64,000 nucleotides of DNA from JABDIP01 sp965237625 (GTDB lineage: Bacteria; Pseudomonadota; Alphaproteobacteria; DSM-16000; Inquilinaceae), in assembly GCA_965237625.1 (NCBI GenBank), contig CBDEGD010000046.1:167912-231911 (forward strand), in the 5' to 3' direction. This document shows, one piece after another, positions 36,031 through 44,900 of the stretch. The notes beneath the pieces were generated by a model. That model was not told the origin of the DNA. It made no database searches and saw only the letters and a list, made by a program, of their open reading frames with translations. The translations under genes were made by a program, and so were the position numbers. Positions within the stretch are counted from its first letter, which is position 1. Each line of letters begins with the position of its first letter.

Positions 36031-36045
36031 TTTACAGCACGTTAA
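36031..36045 (+). promoter_or_regulatory. CtrA-like box upstream of fliX
   Basis: TTTA-CAGCACG-TTAA is one base from the CtrA consensus TTAA-N7-TTAA and lies 71 bp before the fliX ATG. fliX is CtrA-dependent in Caulobacter. The same variant, TTTA-N7-TTAA, occurs before flgB. Confidence 0.55.
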
Positions 36046-36115
36046 TCGGTTCGGTAGACGATGGCGCCACGTTCCGGTAATGCGACCGGCGGCGTATCAC
36101 GATCGGATTGAACGG

Positions 36116-36544
36116 ATGAAGATCGAAGGCCCGAACCCGTTGCGCAGCGGTGCAATCCGCAAAACCAAGGCCGGCAAGCCGGCCGGTGGAAACGGGTTTT
36201 CCGGCGCAATGGATGAAATCGGTGAGGCCGCCCCGGCGCCTTCGGGCGTCACCGGCGCGGGGCCGATCCAATCCGTCGACTCACTGTTGGCCCTGCAGGG
36301 GCAGGATGATGCCGCCGACCGGCATGGGCGCGCCCGTGCGCGGGGCGAGGCGTTGCTGGATCGTCTGGACATGCTCCGAACCGACTTCCTGCTCGGCCGC
36401 ATTCCCAGACACCGCCTCGACGAATTGGGTGCACTGGTGCGATCCCGCAGGGCGGATGTCGACGATCCGAAACTGGCCGGCGTACTGGACGAAATCGAAT
36501 TGAGAGTCGAGGTGGAGCTGGCGAAATTGGCGGCCGATCACTGA
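36116..36544 (+). CDS. fliX: Flagellar assembly regulator FliX
   Basis: FliX couples early basal-body assembly to FlbD activity, and thus to sigma-54-dependent flagellar genes. The 142-residue product begins MKIEGPNPLRSGAIRK and has the conserved C-terminal helix block ALLDRLDMLRTDFLLGRIP followed by LDELGALVRSRR, typical of FliX. It is divergent from flgI, the arrangement known in Caulobacter. A CtrA-like box lies upstream. Confidence 0.88.
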   Translation: MKIEGPNPLRSGAIRKTKAGKPAGGNGFSGAMDEIGEAAPAPSGVTGAGPIQSVDSLLALQGQDDAADRHGRARARGEALLDRLDMLRTDFLLGRIPRHRLDELGALVRSRRADVDDPKLAGVLDEIELRVEVELAKLAADH

Positions 36545-36692
36545 TCACAAACGACTGTTTTCACGAAACATTCAATATTACAAGGGGTTGTGGGTCAAAA
36601 AATCATCGTTAAAGCGGGATTGTCGGCGGCGTCGTCGATCCATATACTCCCGCCCTCTTCGAATCAGGCCCTAAAACATGTGGTTAGCAAGG

Positions 36693-37124
36693 ATGGATAT
36701 AGGGACAAAGACCAAGATGATCCCGCCGGGCTATCAACCGTCGGATGACGAAGAATTCATGAACCCTGTCATGAAGGAGTATTTTCGCGAGAAGCTTCTG
36801 CGGTGGCGCGCCGAGCTTTTGATGGAATCTTCCGAGACCCTGCAGCATTTGCAGGAGGGCGGCATGTCCGAACCGGACATCGCCGACCGAGCATCCCGGG
36901 AGACCGATCGGTCGTTGGAACTTCGCACCCGCGACCGCGAGCGCAAGTTGATCGCCAAGATTGACGAAGCCCTGCAGCGTGTCGAGGACAACACCTACGG
37001 GTATTGCGAGGAAACTGGCGAGCCGATCGGCGTACGCCGGTTGGAGGCCCGCCCGAACGCCACCCTGAGCGTTGAAGCCCAGGAACGTCATGAGCGGTTG
37101 GAGCGTACCCATCGCGACGACTGA
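36693..37124 (+). CDS. dksA: DksA-family RNA polymerase-binding factor
   Basis: DksA binds the RNA polymerase secondary channel and mediates ppGpp-linked control. The 143-residue product has the coiled-coil tip DIADRAS (DxxDxA, residues 62-68) and the C-terminal region YGYCEETGEPIGVRRLEARP. Only one Cys (C105) of the four zinc ligands of E. coli DksA remains, a pattern known in alphaproteobacterial DksA. A strong terminator follows. It is a common neighbour of fliX in this group. Confidence 0.93.
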   Translation: MDIGTKTKMIPPGYQPSDDEEFMNPVMKEYFREKLLRWRAELLMESSETLQHLQEGGMSEPDIADRASRETDRSLELRTRDRERKLIAKIDEALQRVEDNTYGYCEETGEPIGVRRLEARPNATLSVEAQERHERLERTHRDD

Positions 37125-37151
37125 TCGATCTGTGGATCGAAGATCAGAAGG

Positions 37152-37181
37152 GGGCTGGATCGGCGACGATCCGGCCCTTTT
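37152..37181 (+). terminator. Rho-independent terminator after dksA
   Basis: An 11-bp stem (GGGCTGGATCG / CGATCCGGCCC, one G-T pair) with a GCGA loop is followed by TTTT. It begins 28 bp after the dksA stop. Confidence 0.85.
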
Positions 37182-37197
37182 CGATTCCAGACTGCGG

Positions 37198-37770
37198 TCA
37201 GGAGGTCAGCAGGGGTGTCACCGCAGCCCGCAGCTCGTCCAATTCCAAATGGGTCTTCGCGGCGCCCCGCTGGTGCACGAACCGAGTGGCCATCCCGCCC
37301 GAGCGGTCGAACACGATCACGGTGGGGATCCGATCGATGCCGCCGAAAGCGTCGGCCACCGCATCGTCGCCGCGCAGGATCGGGAAGGTGGGTTGCGTCT
37401 GATCGAGGAAGCGGCTGAGTGCGGCCTCGTTCGTGCGGCCGCCGAAATTCTCGAACAGATTTATGCCGATCACCGTCAGCGGCGCCGGTCCGGCCTCGGC
37501 CAGCAGCTGGTTGAGATACGCCATCTCGGGCCGACAGGGCGGGCACCAACTCGCGAAGAAGCTGACCACCGTGACCCGGCCGACAAGATCGAATGGTCGA
37601 ATCTGGGCGCCGCGTATCAGGGGCAGCTCCGAAATACGTCTCCGCAAGGCCTCTCCAAGCTCGATCGGAGTGGCTGACGCGGTCCGGGCAAGGCTGGCTA
37701 GTGGTAGCGCCAATGCCGACAGCAGAACCCGCCGGCGTGACGCGGCGATCGGGTTGTGAGAGGTCTTCAT
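37198..37770 (-). CDS. TlpA-like thiol-disulfide oxidoreductase
   Basis: A 190-residue periplasmic thioredoxin-fold protein with the active site FFASWCPPCRPEM (CxxC) and IPTVIVFDRSG with the cis-Pro. The N-terminus SRRRVLLSALALPLASLA is a likely Tat-type signal (RR followed by hydrophobic stretch and ASA cleavage site). The start at 37770 is chosen to keep that signal at the N-terminus. Convergent with dksA. Role probably in periplasmic disulfide reduction or cytochrome c maturation. Confidence 0.85.
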   Translation of the reverse strand: MKTSHNPIAASRRRVLLSALALPLASLARTASATPIELGEALRRRISELPLIRGAQIRPFDLVGRVTVVSFFASWCPPCRPEMAYLNQLLAEAGPAPLTVIGINLFENFGGRTNEAALSRFLDQTQPTFPILRGDDAVADAFGGIDRIPTVIVFDRSGGMATRFVHQRGAAKTHLELDELRAAVTPLLTS

Positions 37771-37886
37771 ACCCAAAACATAGGATCGGGATGTCGGGCG
37801 AACCAGCCGATCACCGATAACGCGCGGAATTGTTACCCGGCCCCACCGGCGGCTACACTCCTCGGACACCTCCTGGAGCGACCGGC

Positions 37887-38573
37887 ATGACAGACCCAGA
37901 ATCCCCCAACCTGGAAACCGCCACCGCGCATCAGGCGTGGGACACTCGCTGGCGCGATGCTGCCGGACGCGAGGAATGGCTGACGGCGGAACCCGACGTT
38001 GCGGAAATCGTACCGTTGCTGAAGGAACGGGGGGCGGAGCGAACCCTCGACCTCGGTTGCGGCGTTGGGCGTCACGTGCGGCTTTTCGCCAGCGAAGGAT
38101 TTTCAAGCCACGGGCTTGATGGCAGCGAAAGCGGGATAGAGTTCACCCGTGGCGCCGCCTTGGAGGACGGGCTGACCGTCGATCTGAAAGTCGGCGAGAT
38201 GACCGCGTTGCCCTACGCCGACGACCATTTCGACTATGTCCTGTCGTTCAACGTGATCTACCACGGCGATCAATCGGTGGTGGCGCGGGCGATCTCGGAG
38301 ATCCGCCGTGTGCTGAAACCCCGCGGCCTTTTCCAGGGAACCATGCTGTCGAAGCGCAACGGCCACTACGGCAAAGGGACGGAAGTGGCGCCGAACACGT
38401 TCATCGAGGACAGCGGAATCGATGACAAGGGTCACCCGCATTTCTACTGCAATGCTGCGGAGCTGGTGGCGCTATTTGACGGGTTTGAGCTCATGTCACT
38501 CAGCGATCGGGCGCATAAGAGGCCCGATCACTGGCACTGGCACCTGCTGGCCGAACACCGCGCCGTCGTGTGA
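37887..38573 (+). CDS. Class I SAM-dependent methyltransferase
   Basis: A 228-residue Methyltransf_11-type protein. Motif I is TLDLGCGVGRHVRLFA (about 53-68), the acidic residue of motif II is in HGLDGSESG, and the post-I region MTALPYADDHFDYVLSFNV is typical of small-molecule methyltransferases. ALKPRGLF-type strand follows. The start at 37887 removes a low-quality N-terminal extension. Substrate unknown; no operon partner. Confidence 0.82.
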   Translation: MTDPESPNLETATAHQAWDTRWRDAAGREEWLTAEPDVAEIVPLLKERGAERTLDLGCGVGRHVRLFASEGFSSHGLDGSESGIEFTRGAALEDGLTVDLKVGEMTALPYADDHFDYVLSFNVIYHGDQSVVARAISEIRRVLKPRGLFQGTMLSKRNGHYGKGTEVAPNTFIEDSGIDDKGHPHFYCNAAELVALFDGFELMSLSDRAHKRPDHWHWHLLAEHRAVV

Positions 38574-38620
38574 TCGGTTGTGCGGGCTTGCGGCGTTTTT
38601 TCAACTGACTTCAGCGCTCC

Positions 38621-38750
38621 CCCTCACCCTCCCAACGCTTCGCGTAGGGTCCCTCCCTCTCCCCAAGGAGAGGCGAATTCGAGGCCGCCGCAAAAACCCC
38701 TCTCCTCAGGGAGAGGGAGGGACCCGCGCGTTAGCGTGGGAGGGTGAGGG
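38621..38750. repeat. Long palindromic intergenic repeat, copy 2
   Basis: The left arm CCCTCACCCTCCC (from 38621) pairs with GGGAGGGTGAGGG (ending 38750), with inner blocks GGGTCCCTCCCTCTCC and GAGAGGGAGGGACCC. It has the same architecture as 26578-26716 but a different centre. Located between convergent genes. Confidence 0.75.
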
Positions 38751-38816
38751 CGCGCGCTCACTCGCCTGTGCGCACCGGCATCCCCCATGGCGCGGTCGTC
38801 CGGTACCGGCTACAGA

Positions 38817-39134
38817 CTAATGCCCAATCATCCACGGCCGACCATGGCTGTTGCCGTGGCCCGGCTTGTGCCCATGCCCGCAATGGCGGTGGGGGTGGGC
38901 GCCCGCATCGCGGCCCTCGGACTTCCTGACCACCTGGGGCTGGTCCGCACTCTTCTCGTTACGCTGATGGGCGATGCGGTTGTGCGGGTTCATGTTCGCG
39001 ACGAACGGCGCGGCGACGGTGCGTCGCGATGGCTCCGCGCAAACCGGGCAATCAGCCGGCGCCCTGGCATCGCTCATCGGACGCCAGTCCCGGAATGGCC
39101 CGCATGCGTCGCAGACGTAGTCATAGAGTGGCAT
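38817..39134 (-). CDS. FmdB-family zinc-ribbon protein with His-rich tail
   Basis: A 105-residue protein. The N-terminal FmdB zinc ribbon is clear: MPLYDYVCDACG ... CPVCAEPSRR (two CxxC pairs). The last 30 residues hold many His (HPHRHCGHGHKPGHGNSHG), suggesting metal binding. FmdB is named from the formamidase operon of Methylophilus, and here too it is downstream of a formamidase and an amide channel, so it is probably an accessory or regulatory protein for that system. Confidence 0.85.
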   Translation of the reverse strand: MPLYDYVCDACGPFRDWRPMSDARAPADCPVCAEPSRRTVAAPFVANMNPHNRIAHQRNEKSADQPQVVRKSEGRDAGAHPHRHCGHGHKPGHGNSHGRPWMIGH

Positions 39135-39203
39135 ATCGTGCTCCTTCGAAATCCAATGCCGCCTGATATCGGTACTGCGTTGTGGCTGTCGGCTGCCGGC
39201 CGG

Positions 39204-39719
39204 CTATGCCAGCACCCCGTCGAGCAGCAGGTATCCCGGCAGCCAGCCTGTCAGCACGCCCTGGACCCAGGTCATGTGGCCGGTGGCCTTGAGGATTGGC
39301 TTGCCCTGGGCCAGCAGCAGGAAATACATGAACCAGAGTACCGCCCAGGCGGCCCAGCACAGGCCGAACCAGACATCCCAGGTGGATTGGGCCGAGGTCA
39401 GTGTGTCGAATGCGACCGGCGTCACGGTGATGGCGACGAACAGGCTGAACCAGCCGAGCCCGCGGCCGTCGACGTCGTTGAAGCGGTTATAGGCGACCCA
39501 GAGGTAGGTGAATGTGAACAGCAGCGTCAAAGCCGCGCCCTTGATCGAGGCCGCATCCGCGCCCGGCCCGAACGCCGAGTAGAGCGCGACCAAAAGCGTG
39601 ATGCCGCCGACGAAGATATTGATTATCGCGATCTCGCGGTCGCCGACCCGTCCAATCAGCCAAAGGCCGTTCAGGAACAGCACGGCGCCAACGAACAGCA
39701 GCGCTAATCCAAGCAACAT
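39204..39719 (-). CDS. AmiS/UreI-family amide or urea channel
   Basis: A 171-residue inner-membrane protein with six hydrophobic segments, the size and pattern of AmiS/UreI proton-gated channels for short amides or urea. Characteristic pieces are GLALLFVGAVLFLNGLW, FTFTYLWVAYNRFN and AAWAVLWFMYFLLL. It lies between the formamidase gene (upstream) and the fmdB-like gene, so formamide is the likely cargo. Confidence 0.88.
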   Translation of the reverse strand: MLLGLALLFVGAVLFLNGLWLIGRVGDREIAIINIFVGGITLLVALYSAFGPGADAASIKGAALTLLFTFTYLWVAYNRFNDVDGRGLGWFSLFVAITVTPVAFDTLTSAQSTWDVWFGLCWAAWAVLWFMYFLLLAQGKPILKATGHMTWVQGVLTGWLPGYLLLDGVLA

Positions 39720-39813
39720 GAGCCTGTCCTCCGATTATCGGCGCTGGCCGCCATGCAGCCGGGTCACGCCCGGAGCCCAAGCATGGCGGGCGCCTTTCTT
39801 ATTGCCGAAAGAG

Positions 39814-39839
39814 GGGGCGCGGTGTGGCTCCCGCGCCCC
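39814..39839 (-). terminator. Hairpin between formamidase and channel genes
   Basis: A 9-bp stem (GGGGCGCGG / CCGCGCCCC) with an 8-base loop lies 11 bp after the formamidase stop. On the coding strand the tail is CTCTTTCGG, so termination may be partial and lower the channel expression. Confidence 0.4.
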
Positions 39840-39849
39840 GCCAGCCGCC

Positions 39850-41088
39850 TTAGCTGCAGGTTGCCGCATCGGCCCCGGACACCGACTTGGTCGGGCCGTT
39901 TGCATTGGGGCGGATGTCGAAGTCGAAGATCCCGGTCGGGATCGCGACGGTGCAGCAGGCGTTCGGAATATCGACGATGCCGCTGACCCGCCCCTCCACG
40001 GGCGCGGTGCCCAGGATCATGTAGGCCTGCTCGCCGGTGTAGCCGAACTTCTTCAGGTATTCGACGGCGTTCAGGCAGGCCCGCCGATAGGCGACCGTGG
40101 CGTCCAGGTACTTCTGCTCGCCGGTGTGCTCGTCGACGCTGATCCCCTCGAAGATCAGGTAGTCGTCGTAGTGCGGCTCGATCGGGCTTGGCCGGAAGAT
40201 CGGGTTGGTGATGCCGTATTTCGCGACGCCGCCCTTGATGATATCGACGCCGATATCGATCCAGCCGGCCATCTCGATGGCGCCGCAGAATGTGATCTCG
40301 CCATCGCCCTGGGACCAGTGGATGTCGCCCATGGACAGCCCGCCGCCCTTCACATAGACCGGGAAGTAGCATTTCGAGCCGCGCGACAGGTTCTTGATGT
40401 CGCAATTGCCGCCATGCTCACGACCGGGCACGGTCCGTGCGCCGTTTCGGCCGGCCTTCTCGCGGGCGTCGCCGGTCAACTGCCCCATCAGCGCCGTCGT
40501 CGTGCCGGCCATGCCGTCCGGCAGGGTGCACAATGGCGGTACCCGGTCCGGGTCGGTTTCGAAAAGGGCCGACTCGCGGTCATTCCATGTATTGAGCAGA
40601 TCCGCGGAGGGCAGTGTGCCGATCAATCCGGGATGGATCAGGCCGGGGAAGCGCACGCCGGGAATGTGGCGCGAGGTGGTGTAGACGCCGCTGAAATCCC
40701 AGCAGGCCTTGCGCGCTTCCGGGAAATGCCGGTCGAGGAAGCCGCCGCCATTCTCCAGCGCAAAGATGCCGGTGAAACCCCACTGGGAATCCGGCAGATA
40801 GCCGATGTCGTTGATATCGACCACGAGGAGATCGCCGGGCTCCGCGCCTTCGACACCAAATGGCCCGCTCAGATAATGCACTTTGGAGAGGTCGACATCG
40901 CGGATGTCGTTGGCGCTGTCGTCGTTCTTGATCTGGCCGCCGGTCCAGTCGTAGCACTCGACGCGGAACTCATCGCCGGGCTTGAACCATTCCACGATGG
41001 GAATGTCCGGATGCCAGCGGTTGTGGGTCTTGATCGACTGTTCCTCAGGCCATTTATCCATTTCCGCTCGAAATACTGTTCTCGCCAT
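39850..41088 (-). CDS. fmdA: Formamidase (acetamidase/formamidase family)
   Basis: Hydrolyses formamide to formate and ammonia in the cytoplasm. The 412-residue product starts MARTVFRAEMDKWPEE and matches the FmdA_AmdA family through GDLLVVDINDIG, HIPGVRFPGLIHPGLIG, REHGGNCDIKNLSRGSKCYF (catalytic region) and GDIHWSQGDGEITFCGAIEM. Length is standard. The ATG at 41088 is preceded by GGGAGG; the longer frame upstream is antisense to the response regulator and is not used. First gene of an fmdA-amiS-fmdB operon, divergent from the sensory module. Confidence 0.95.
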   Translation of the reverse strand: MARTVFRAEMDKWPEEQSIKTHNRWHPDIPIVEWFKPGDEFRVECYDWTGGQIKNDDSANDIRDVDLSKVHYLSGPFGVEGAEPGDLLVVDINDIGYLPDSQWGFTGIFALENGGGFLDRHFPEARKACWDFSGVYTTSRHIPGVRFPGLIHPGLIGTLPSADLLNTWNDRESALFETDPDRVPPLCTLPDGMAGTTTALMGQLTGDAREKAGRNGARTVPGREHGGNCDIKNLSRGSKCYFPVYVKGGGLSMGDIHWSQGDGEITFCGAIEMAGWIDIGVDIIKGGVAKYGITNPIFRPSPIEPHYDDYLIFEGISVDEHTGEQKYLDATVAYRRACLNAVEYLKKFGYTGEQAYMILGTAPVEGRVSGIVDIPNACCTVAIPTGIFDFDIRPNANGPTKSVSGADAATCS

Positions 41089-41374
41089 TTCGGCCTCCCT
41101 GTTTGGTCCTGAATCATATCTCGTCGGGCGCACCGACAAATGGGCGACCATGAGATCGAGCGACATTTGGACGCAACCCGAGGCATGGCGGTCGGAGCAA
41201 GGGAAGCGTATCAGCGGCTTGTAATCGGGATGCCGGGCCGGCACGTCTGAATTGTAAAGATTTGTAATCTTCGCGAAGAATTGATTCCCGCCAGCCGTCT
41301 GTTCAGTCATCCTTATGGGCCTAAGCGTCCCGTCAGCGGAACGGCATACCGTTGCAACCTCTCGGCATCGCACG

Positions 41375-42148
41375 ATGAGCGTATGGCAACTTGAGACACA
41401 GGACACCAAGGCGGCTCGGATCGCCGATGCGCCGCGCATCCTTGTTGTCGACGACGATCCCGGCATTTGCCGTCTTTTGATACGGTTCCTGTCGGCGGAG
41501 GGTTTCGACATGGCGGCGGTCGCGGATGGCGACGCCATGTGGCGTAAGCTCCAGCTCTGGCCCTGCGACTTGATCGTTCTGGATCTGAGGTTGCCCGTCG
41601 GCGAAGACGGGCTGAGCATCGCGCGCCAATTGCGCGAGGAATCCGATGTCGCGCTGATCATGCTGAGCGGTCGGAGCGACTGCATCGACAAGGTGGTGGG
41701 ATTGGAGCTCGGGGCGGATGACTACGTCACCAAGCCGTTCGATCCGCGTGAGCTTCTCGCCAGGATCCGCAGCGCGTTGAGGCGAACCGGCCGCCTCCGG
41801 TCCCACCACGCCGCTCACGGCGAGACCGGAAAGACGATCCGGTTTTCCGGCTGGACTCTGGATGTCGACCGGCGGCTGCTGACCGCTCGGGACGGCATGC
41901 CGGTCGAGCTGACCAGCTATGAATTCGAACTCCTGGCCATTCTGGCCTGCCGTCCGGGACGGCCGCTGTCACGAGACCAGATCGCCGAGCTGATCGCCCA
42001 TCGGCAACGCGGCCCGGACGACCGCAGCATCGATGTGCTGATCGGCAAGTTGCGACGCAAGCTGGGCGACGATCCGCGCGCTCCCCGGCTGATCCGGACG
42101 ATCAGAGGTGTCGGCTATCTGTTCACGCCCGCGGCGACCGAGGGCTGA
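41375..42148 (+). CDS. OmpR-family response regulator
   Basis: A 257-residue two-domain regulator: receiver (about 20-135) with acid pocket VVDDDPG, phospho-acceptor D70 in LIVLDLRLP, and K120 in YVTKPF; winged helix (about 155-250) ending IRTIRGVGYLFTP. The start at 41375 is chosen as the nearest ATG giving a normal N-terminus; an upstream ATG at 41315 is possible. It lies 77 bp before a permease-histidine kinase fusion and diverges from the formamidase operon, so that operon is a plausible target. Confidence 0.9.
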   Translation: MSVWQLETQDTKAARIADAPRILVVDDDPGICRLLIRFLSAEGFDMAAVADGDAMWRKLQLWPCDLIVLDLRLPVGEDGLSIARQLREESDVALIMLSGRSDCIDKVVGLELGADDYVTKPFDPRELLARIRSALRRTGRLRSHHAAHGETGKTIRFSGWTLDVDRRLLTARDGMPVELTSYEFELLAILACRPGRPLSRDQIAELIAHRQRGPDDRSIDVLIGKLRRKLGDDPRAPRLIRTIRGVGYLFTPAATEG

Positions 42149-42224
42149 TAGCAAGCGGACGACGCATGGAAAGCGGCGAAAAGCCGCGACGAACAAGACA
42201 TCACAGGGAAGACGGGTACCGGGA

Positions 42225-44900
42225 ATGCCACTCGAACCGATCAGGGCAAGGCGTTCCTATCAGGCATGGGTCGCCAACGAGACGATGGAGGATTATTCCC
42301 TCCGCTATGCCGCGAAGTCGTTCCGTAAATGGTCGCCCTTCGTCATCTCCAACACGGCGCTTGGCGGCATCTCGTTCCTGGCGCTGGAGGCGATCGGCGC
42401 GGCGATCACCATCAGCTACGGGTTCAGCAACGCGATTCCGGCGATCGTGGTGGTCTGCCTGCTGATCTTCGTGACCAACCTTCCGATCGCCTATTACTCG
42501 AGCAAATACAATATCGATATGGATCTGCTGACCCGTGGCGCGGGCTTCGGCTATATCGGGTCCACCGTCACCTCGCTGATCTACGCCTGCTTCACCTTCA
42601 TCTTCTTCGCCCTCGAGGCGGCGATCATGGCGCAGGCCCTGGAACTCTATTTCGGGCTGCCGATCGCGCTCGGCTACATCTTCTCCTCGATCGTCATCAT
42701 CCCGATCACCTTCCTCGGCGTCACCCTGATCAGCAAGCTGCAGATCGTCACCCAACCGGTCTGGCTGATCCTGCTGATCACGCCGTTTATCGCGGTGTTC
42801 TACAAGGACCCGGAAGTGATCTCGCAATGGGTCGCGTACGCCGGTGGCCGCACCGAGGCCGGTGAATTCAACTACCTCTACTTCGGCGCCGCGACCGGCG
42901 TGCTGTTTTCGCTGGTCGTGCAGATCGGCGAGCAGGTCGACTATCTGCGTTTCATGCCGGATCAGACCCCGGACAACCGGCTGAGATGGTGGACCGCCGT
43001 GATCTGCGCCGGACCGGGATGGATCGTGATCGGCGGGCTGAAAATTCTGGCCGGCAGCCTGCTCGCGGTGCTGGCCGTCAACAGCGGCCTGAACCCGGCC
43101 GACGCGGCGGAGCCCATTCACATGTACGTCACCGCCTATGGCTTCGTCAGCGAGGACCCGTGGATCGTGCTGACGGCGGCGACGGTATTCGTCCTCGTGT
43201 CGCAGGTGAAGATCAACGTCACCAACGCCTATGCGGGCTCACTGGCCTGGTCGAACTTTTACTCGCGGGTCACACACTACCATCCGGGACGGGTGGTCTG
43301 GCTGGTCTTCAATATCCTGATCTCGCTGCTGCTGATGCTGCTCGGCGTGTTCGAGACTCTGGAGACCGTGCTGGCGGTCTATTCGATCGCGGCAATCGCC
43401 TGGATCGGCGCGATCTTCGCTGACCTCTCCGTTCTCAAGCCGCTGGGGATCAGCCCGTCCTTCATCGAATTCCGGCGGGCGCATCTCTATAACGTCAACC
43501 CGGTGGGATGCGGCTCCATGGCGATTGCCTCGGCGGTATCCGTAACCGCTTTCGCCGGGTTCTTCGGGCCGGTCGCGCAGGCATATGCGGCGCCGCTCGC
43601 CTTGCGCACGGCGTTCGGCTGCGCGATCGCGCTGGGGTTCCTGACCGGTGGCAAATACTACATCGCCAGGACGGATGAGCTACCGCGGGAGTCGGTCGGC
43701 AAGCCGAGCCTGATCTGCACAATCTGTTCCTACAGCTACGAGCCCCAGGACATGGCGCATTGCCCGTTCTACGAAGGGCCGATCTGCTCGCTCTGCTGCA
43801 GTCTGGATTCCCATTGCCACGACGTGTGCAAGCGCCCGGCGGAAGTGCAGGAGGCCAAGCAGATACGTCTTGAAGACGGACATCTGCGACGGATGATCCC
43901 GCCGAAGATGGCGCAACGCCTGGCGAAGTTCCTGGGTGTGTTCCTGGTGCTGGCGGTGGTCACCGCGGCGCTGTTCCTGCTGGCCTACCGCCTGATTGAA
44001 CTCGACCCCGACTTCGCCATTGGCGACAGCGCCCGTCTGCTGACCAGGCTCTATTTATCCTCCCTGGTGCTGATCTGCATCGGCGCCTGGTGGATTGTCC
44101 TCTCCCATGAAAGCCGCGAACTTGCCGAGCGCGATCTGGTCAGATCGCTGGAGAAACTGACGGAGACTCGTCAGGAGCTCATGCAGAGCGAGCGGATGGC
44201 GACCATCGGGCAGCTCACCGCGACGGTCAGCCACGAGTTGAGGAACCCGCTGGCGACGTTGTTCTCCTCGGTATCCGTCCTGCGGCGCTACACCGGCGAC
44301 GCGCCCAAGCAGGTCGGCACCGAGCTGAACAAGATGCGCCGCAATATCTGGCGATGCGTCAACATCATCGAGGAGATGATGGAATTTTCGCGCGAGCAGC
44401 AATTCTATGCCCGGCCGACCCATCTCGATCGCTGGGTCGCCAACGAGCTGGCCGATTGGGACAAGCCGGAATCGATCCGCCTGGATATCGACCTGGCATC
44501 CGACGCGACGGTCGCGGTCGACGGCGAAAAATTCCGCCATGCGCTGGTCAACCTGCTGCAAAACGCACAACAGGCGATCCTGCAGCAGGATGAGGCAGGG
44601 AAGGAATTGCCCGGCGGTACCGTGGCGGTTGCCACGCGGACCAACGGCACCCACGCCGAATTGCGGATATCCGACGAAGGCTGCGGCCTGAAGCCCGGCA
44701 CGAGCGACAAGATCTTCAAGCCGTTGTTCAGCACCAAGGCCTTCGGCGTCGGCCTCGGGCTGCCATTAGTGAAGCGCATCGTCGAGGGCCATAAGGGCAC
44801 GATCGACGTCGATAGCGAATGGGGCCGCGGAACGACCATCTCCATAAACCTCCCATTGGCGAAGTCCGATCCGGCCAGAGCGGCGAAGGGGCGGCGATGA
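42225..44900 (+). CDS. NCS1-like permease fused to a histidine kinase, with a Cys-rich linker
   Basis: An 891-residue membrane sensor. Residues about 38-480 form a 12-segment permease of the purine-cytosine/allantoin (NCS1) type, with GAGFGYIGST and VSQVKINVTNAYAG. A linker (498-535) holds eight Cys (498, 501, 513, 521, 524, 525, 531, 535), suggesting a metal or Fe-S centre. Two more transmembrane segments (about 568-590 and 608-626) lead to a kinase with H670 in TATVSHELRNPLATL and ATPase motifs GEKFRHALVNLLQNA and GLGLPLVKRIV. It overlaps the next kinase (ATGA). By analogy with CbrA, transport may drive signalling; nearby formamidase genes suggest a nitrogen compound as ligand. Confidence 0.88.
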   Translation: MPLEPIRARRSYQAWVANETMEDYSLRYAAKSFRKWSPFVISNTALGGISFLALEAIGAAITISYGFSNAIPAIVVVCLLIFVTNLPIAYYSSKYNIDMDLLTRGAGFGYIGSTVTSLIYACFTFIFFALEAAIMAQALELYFGLPIALGYIFSSIVIIPITFLGVTLISKLQIVTQPVWLILLITPFIAVFYKDPEVISQWVAYAGGRTEAGEFNYLYFGAATGVLFSLVVQIGEQVDYLRFMPDQTPDNRLRWWTAVICAGPGWIVIGGLKILAGSLLAVLAVNSGLNPADAAEPIHMYVTAYGFVSEDPWIVLTAATVFVLVSQVKINVTNAYAGSLAWSNFYSRVTHYHPGRVVWLVFNILISLLLMLLGVFETLETVLAVYSIAAIAWIGAIFADLSVLKPLGISPSFIEFRRAHLYNVNPVGCGSMAIASAVSVTAFAGFFGPVAQAYAAPLALRTAFGCAIALGFLTGGKYYIARTDELPRESVGKPSLICTICSYSYEPQDMAHCPFYEGPICSLCCSLDSHCHDVCKRPAEVQEAKQIRLEDGHLRRMIPPKMAQRLAKFLGVFLVLAVVTAALFLLAYRLIELDPDFAIGDSARLLTRLYLSSLVLICIGAWWIVLSHESRELAERDLVRSLEKLTETRQELMQSERMATIGQLTATVSHELRNPLATLFSSVSVLRRYTGDAPKQVGTELNKMRRNIWRCVNIIEEMMEFSREQQFYARPTHLDRWVANELADWDKPESIRLDIDLASDATVAVDGEKFRHALVNLLQNAQQAILQQDEAGKELPGGTVAVATRTNGTHAELRISDEGCGLKPGTSDKIFKPLFSTKAFGVGLGLPLVKRIVEGHKGTIDVDSEWGRGTTISINLPLAKSDPARAAKGRR

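Noticed and set aside
41089..41691. N-terminal extension of the formamidase frame
   Set aside because: It runs antisense through the response regulator gene and past a good ribosome-binding site at the real start.
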